Shown here: piece by piece, positions 60,308 through 64,000 of the stretch | How positions within the stretch are numbered: position 1 is the first letter of the stretch | Layout: the number at the start of each line of letters is the position of its first letter | NCBI RefSeq assembly: GCF_024586455.1 | Contig: NC_065921.1 | Coordinates: 68,201,528 to 68,265,527, forward strand | Direction of reading: 5' to 3' | From: Bactrocera neohumeralis | Lineage: Eukaryota; Arthropoda; Insecta; Diptera; Tephritidae | DNA length: 64,000 nt | Position numbers and translations under genes: made by a program | The notes under the pieces: generated by a model | What the model was told of the DNA's origin: nothing | What the model saw: the letters and a program-made list of their open reading frames with translations, nothing else | The model's database searches: none

Positions 60308-63300
60308 GTAAGTTTGTTTGTGATCTGTACATACACACATACAGAAATGTGTTTGGCTTAGTGATAGGTCAGGGTTACTATTTTAAAAACATTTAAAATA
60401 TATATTAGTAATGTAAAATCTGTTTTGAATCTTTGTCCAATCTCTTTACCGAGTTTAATTATTTCGGAATGATTATAACATTCTCACGAAAAAAAACTGA
60501 TCATAAAGAAAATTTAATATTTTTGCCTTAAGGGTAGTGGAAAATGCTTATCGTGTAATAACGCTAGTTTTATGTTATTAATGAACAGTCGCCTGACAAA
60601 AAGAGATATGGTGTTTCCCATTATATATGAACAATAATTTTCTTTGCATGTATTAATTTATATTTGTATGTATTACATACATATGTATGTATATAAAAAA
60701 ATAGAGAAATCTGTATTAGTAACCTCTAAATAAAAATTAAAAACAAAAACAGCTGACATTTGTTATAACCATAACCAATTAATTTAAATATCAGACCGTG
60801 CGTGCTTTCAATGAAAAAATGTTTGCTAGTGAAAAAATTACACACGTGTGCCAAACATTCTTTTTAATTATTCATATATACAACCAAACAAAAGCTTAGC
60901 ATTCACTTCTATTTTCATTGCGAATTTTGCGTAGTCAATTAGTTATCACCTACACCTTCATATGTACATGCATCCAAACTTCATATAAATACAAATGTAT
61001 GTATATAAGTACATATGCAATTATTTGTTTTTATACCAATATAGCGCAATGATGTAGTGATGGCTCTGTACACGCTCTCTCATTATTATTAATACTATTA
61101 TTTTTTTTCCGTTTCACATTCCGTAAATTGTTTGTATAATACGCAAGCGGAATTTAAATTTGTTTCCACTTTAAATCGTCTTATGTGCGTGCATATACAT
61201 ACATACACACATATGTACATGTGTTTATATATGGCGCCCAGAATTTCTTGTTTGTTATCATTCTATAATATTCAAACGCAAATTGAAAATTCCCACTTGT
61301 TAAATATGGATATACACATTTGTATGGGCAAGCCAATGTACTTCGGAATTTGTGTGTTGCCCTTTAACGAGTGAACTCTTGCATTTGAATATATTTTTAG
61401 TACTCACCTTCTTTGATCATTTTATTATTATTATTTTTTTTTTTTTGCTATTGATGATGTCGGTGATAGTTGCGTTGGGTGTATTTGACAAGTGGAGCAC
61501 TCATGTGTCTGCTAACCTAGAAAACGAGGGAAAGTAAAAAGTATATGCTTTATTTGATGCCAAAGCACAAGGGCAATTTTCTAAGTTTTCACTAAAAGAC
61601 GTGTCAATGTTGCAACTTGACTTATTGATGAAGATGTGTATTTTTCAAACAATTGACGTGTTACAAATATGAAAACCTCTGTCGTCAGTAAAGTACGTGT
61701 TAAAATGAAAATATAATATTTTTTATTTAATTAGACTTTATTATGGGTTCCAATTCCTTTTTTTGCTTCGGAAAGTTTTTAATGTTTATGTACACTTTTC
61801 AAACTTCTATTTATTTATTTTCTGAAAAATGCAACGTTTTATAACCGAAATATGTATTTTACACCTTTCATTCGGCAGGTTTTCATCATAATTGCGCAAA
61901 AGCCAAATAACGAGTAATTTACTGTATAAATTCTCAGCTGTTTTTATATTACGTTTGCAAAATGACGCTATTGAATAGTATTAGCTTATCTGGTGGTTTT
62001 GCAAGTAATATGTTTATAACATTTACCAGTTTCGAGTATATATTTTCTTTTAATATTTATGTAAACATGTACATACACGTACTCCCTTCTTCTTGCAAGA
62101 TTGCACGAAATGTAAAAATTCTTTACCAAAATATGTAAGAGCACGAAAACACAAAAAAGTCAGTGGAATGTATGTGTATATACCCATGTATGCAGCATAT
62201 CATTGCAGCAAAAACTTTTCAATCCGTGCACGGTGTACGGATTTTGGAAGAGCAGGATAAAATCCATGAAAATACGATAACTTTACCTCCTCTTTTTATA
62301 CACCTTGAAGCTAAATAATATTGTGTCTGAATAAATATTATCAATTGAGTCTAAAGCCAAGTTCACGAACGTAAATTCCTTTATAATTCTTTGTATTATA
62401 TCAGCTGTATTTTATAACAGTTAATTTTAAAGTAAACAATGACGCAAAATAATTTATACGTACTGTGTACACATATACATATGTATGTATTCTAATTTTT
62501 TAAATATTATTTTGCCAAATTTTTCATACGAACTAATTTATTCAGCGTTTTTATGAAACATGGTATTCAGCAATCTTGAAATTTACAAAAGTAATTCAAA
62601 GCGTTAAATTGACTTTAATTTGGCGTCAAAATAATTCTGTAGAAATTTCAGTAAAATTATATGAATTCAGCACAGCTGAATAATAGCCAAATATACATAT
62701 TTTATTATTTTCTAAAAAAAAAGTACTTAATGTCTCAGTAATTAATACATTGTCTTAAATTTAATTTTTGTATTGCTTTAAATTAGTGGTAGTTGCTTTT
62801 AACTTTATTTTTATTATTGTAATTTGTCAGCTCAGCTGAATTGTAAGCATGCCACATGTATTCATTTAATGACGTCTTTCCATGCCGGATTATAGTACAA
62901 ACATGACAAATACATACATTAACCTCTGTTTTGAGTGGTAAGATTCTATGTACATAAATATCGGAATTTCTCTGAAAACGAGTGTAATGACCTGCCAAAG
63001 CAAATTTCATTCGTATATTTATTTCGTTCGACACAAAAATCTGTTATTTATTGCTTACATTTTCACTTATACACGATATCATAGCCTTTTCTACAAATTA
63101 CTTTCGTTTTATTACCGTTATTTCCATTAAGTTCGTTTGTCGGCATAAGTTTCCTTTTATGTAGTTCCAATCACATTTCCTTTTCGACGCATTCGGATGA
63201 CCTTTCCCTTTCCACACCCCGTTCCTTGACATAGATTTGATGCCATTTACGAGCTTTGCAAATACGCATAATTATGTGTACTATACTTCCATATACATAT

Positions 63301-63779
63301 GTACATGTATATGTGTGTGTTACTATATTTCAAGTACTTTTTTAAGTAATTCATAAGTAAAAACGTTTAAACGCTTGCTTATTATAAAAAAATGTAAATA
63401 TGTAGGTACATATGGTATCTATATACATATGTATATAAATGTTTATATGCGTGCTCAGCAAAAGTTAATCGCTGGTAGAAGTCACACGTTAAATATTGAT
63501 AAAACCATTGTAATGTGAGTAGTTAATCAGAGGCTTGACATTGTACGCTCACTTTGTAAGCTCGAGATTTTCACACACCTTGGTGATATGCTGTCATTAG
63601 TATTTATAAATATATGTACATGTATGTGTGTCTCTGTATCAATTTAGCCAATGCAATTTGAAGGGTATGCATTCTTAAACTGTTATTGCAAATTTTCTTA
63701 CATTCATCAATGATTAAATATAATAAGTGTATAAAAACTCTTAATTATCGCTCTGAGGGCTGTTTCTCAATTATTGCTA
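60308..63779 (+). other. First intron of the 60263 gene
   Basis: It starts at the donor GTAAGT (60308). AT-rich with many ATGTACATATG-type runs (60660-60690, 61195-61225, 62465-62490, 63290-63320, 63420-63440). No exon is recognised before the Jockey fragment at the window edge. Confidence 0.55.
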
Positions 63780-64000
63780 GTTAGACATTGAGAAAACGGC
63801 CCTTAGAGTGCTGGACAGGTTACACCAAGCAGTAAAACCGGATATGACACTACCAAATATTAATCCTTCCTAAGCCGGTCCTTAACTCCACACGCCGCAC
63901 CCAATATGGTCGCCTTGATGCAGTGAAACGCAGACGAGGAAACTGCAAACTTGCCAAAGCACTGCACTCCTAACTACTACAGGATGCCACTTGATGTCTC
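63780..64000 (+). mobile_element. Jockey-clade fragment at window edge
   Basis: From about 63900 the sequence GGTCGCCTTGATGCAGTGAA and the following bases match 970-1050 of the first Jockey copy (GCAGTGAAACGCAGACGA, then ACTTG...CACTGCACTCC). The element continues past the window. It lies in the first intron of the 60263 gene. Confidence 0.65.

Overview
The window is genomic DNA from a higher dipteran, most likely a tephritid fruit fly. This rests on AT-rich sequence with insect-type spliced genes, many mariner-type relics, and decayed Jockey- and RTE-type retroelements. It also holds the dispersed repeat ending near 'aatataccctgtt' that is familiar from these flies. Species assignment is inference; there is no bacterial, viral or organellar backbone.

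Only one gene can be read over several exons. On the + strand, eight exons between 21857 and 51278 encode the 3' part of a Caskin (two tandem SAM domains, Q/H-rich and Ser/Thr-rich linkers, and a C-terminal tail ending the ORF at 51276-51278). Read from the ATG at 21939 the joined product is 993 residues. SAM1 (exon at 22316) and SAM2 (exon at 46674) are separated by a 23.6-kb intron. All six introns from there to the stop are phase 0. Ankyrin-repeat exons are not in the window; they lie upstream or are absent from this isoform. At 60263-60307 a 15-codon first coding exon with a good donor begins a second + strand gene, tentatively the SH3BP5/parcas family; its remaining exons lie beyond the window.

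Layout: 1-20.9 kb is non-coding sequence with transposon relics (Jockey, RTE, several mariner lineages, a 477-bp MITE). 20.9-21.5 kb is an antisense non-LTR ORF2 end. 21.9-51.3 kb is Caskin with its large transposon-loaded intron. 51.3-55.4 kb is its probable 3' UTR and flank. 55.9-58.5 kb holds an RTE end and a decayed Harbinger element with two convergent genes. 59.4-60.3 kb is the promoter and 5' UTR of the second gene, followed by its first intron.

The most unusual signal is a 12-kb domain (about 40.7-53.0 kb) in which the hexamer GGATAA recurs about sixty-five times, nearly all on the sense strand of Caskin. It is confined to introns and the 3' flank and is often paired as GGATAA-N4-GGATAA with exactly 10 bp between starts. 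The pairs sit inside several unrelated tandem arrays (about 82-, 92-, 313- and 370-bp periods), so the pair itself looks conserved while the surrounding sequence does not.
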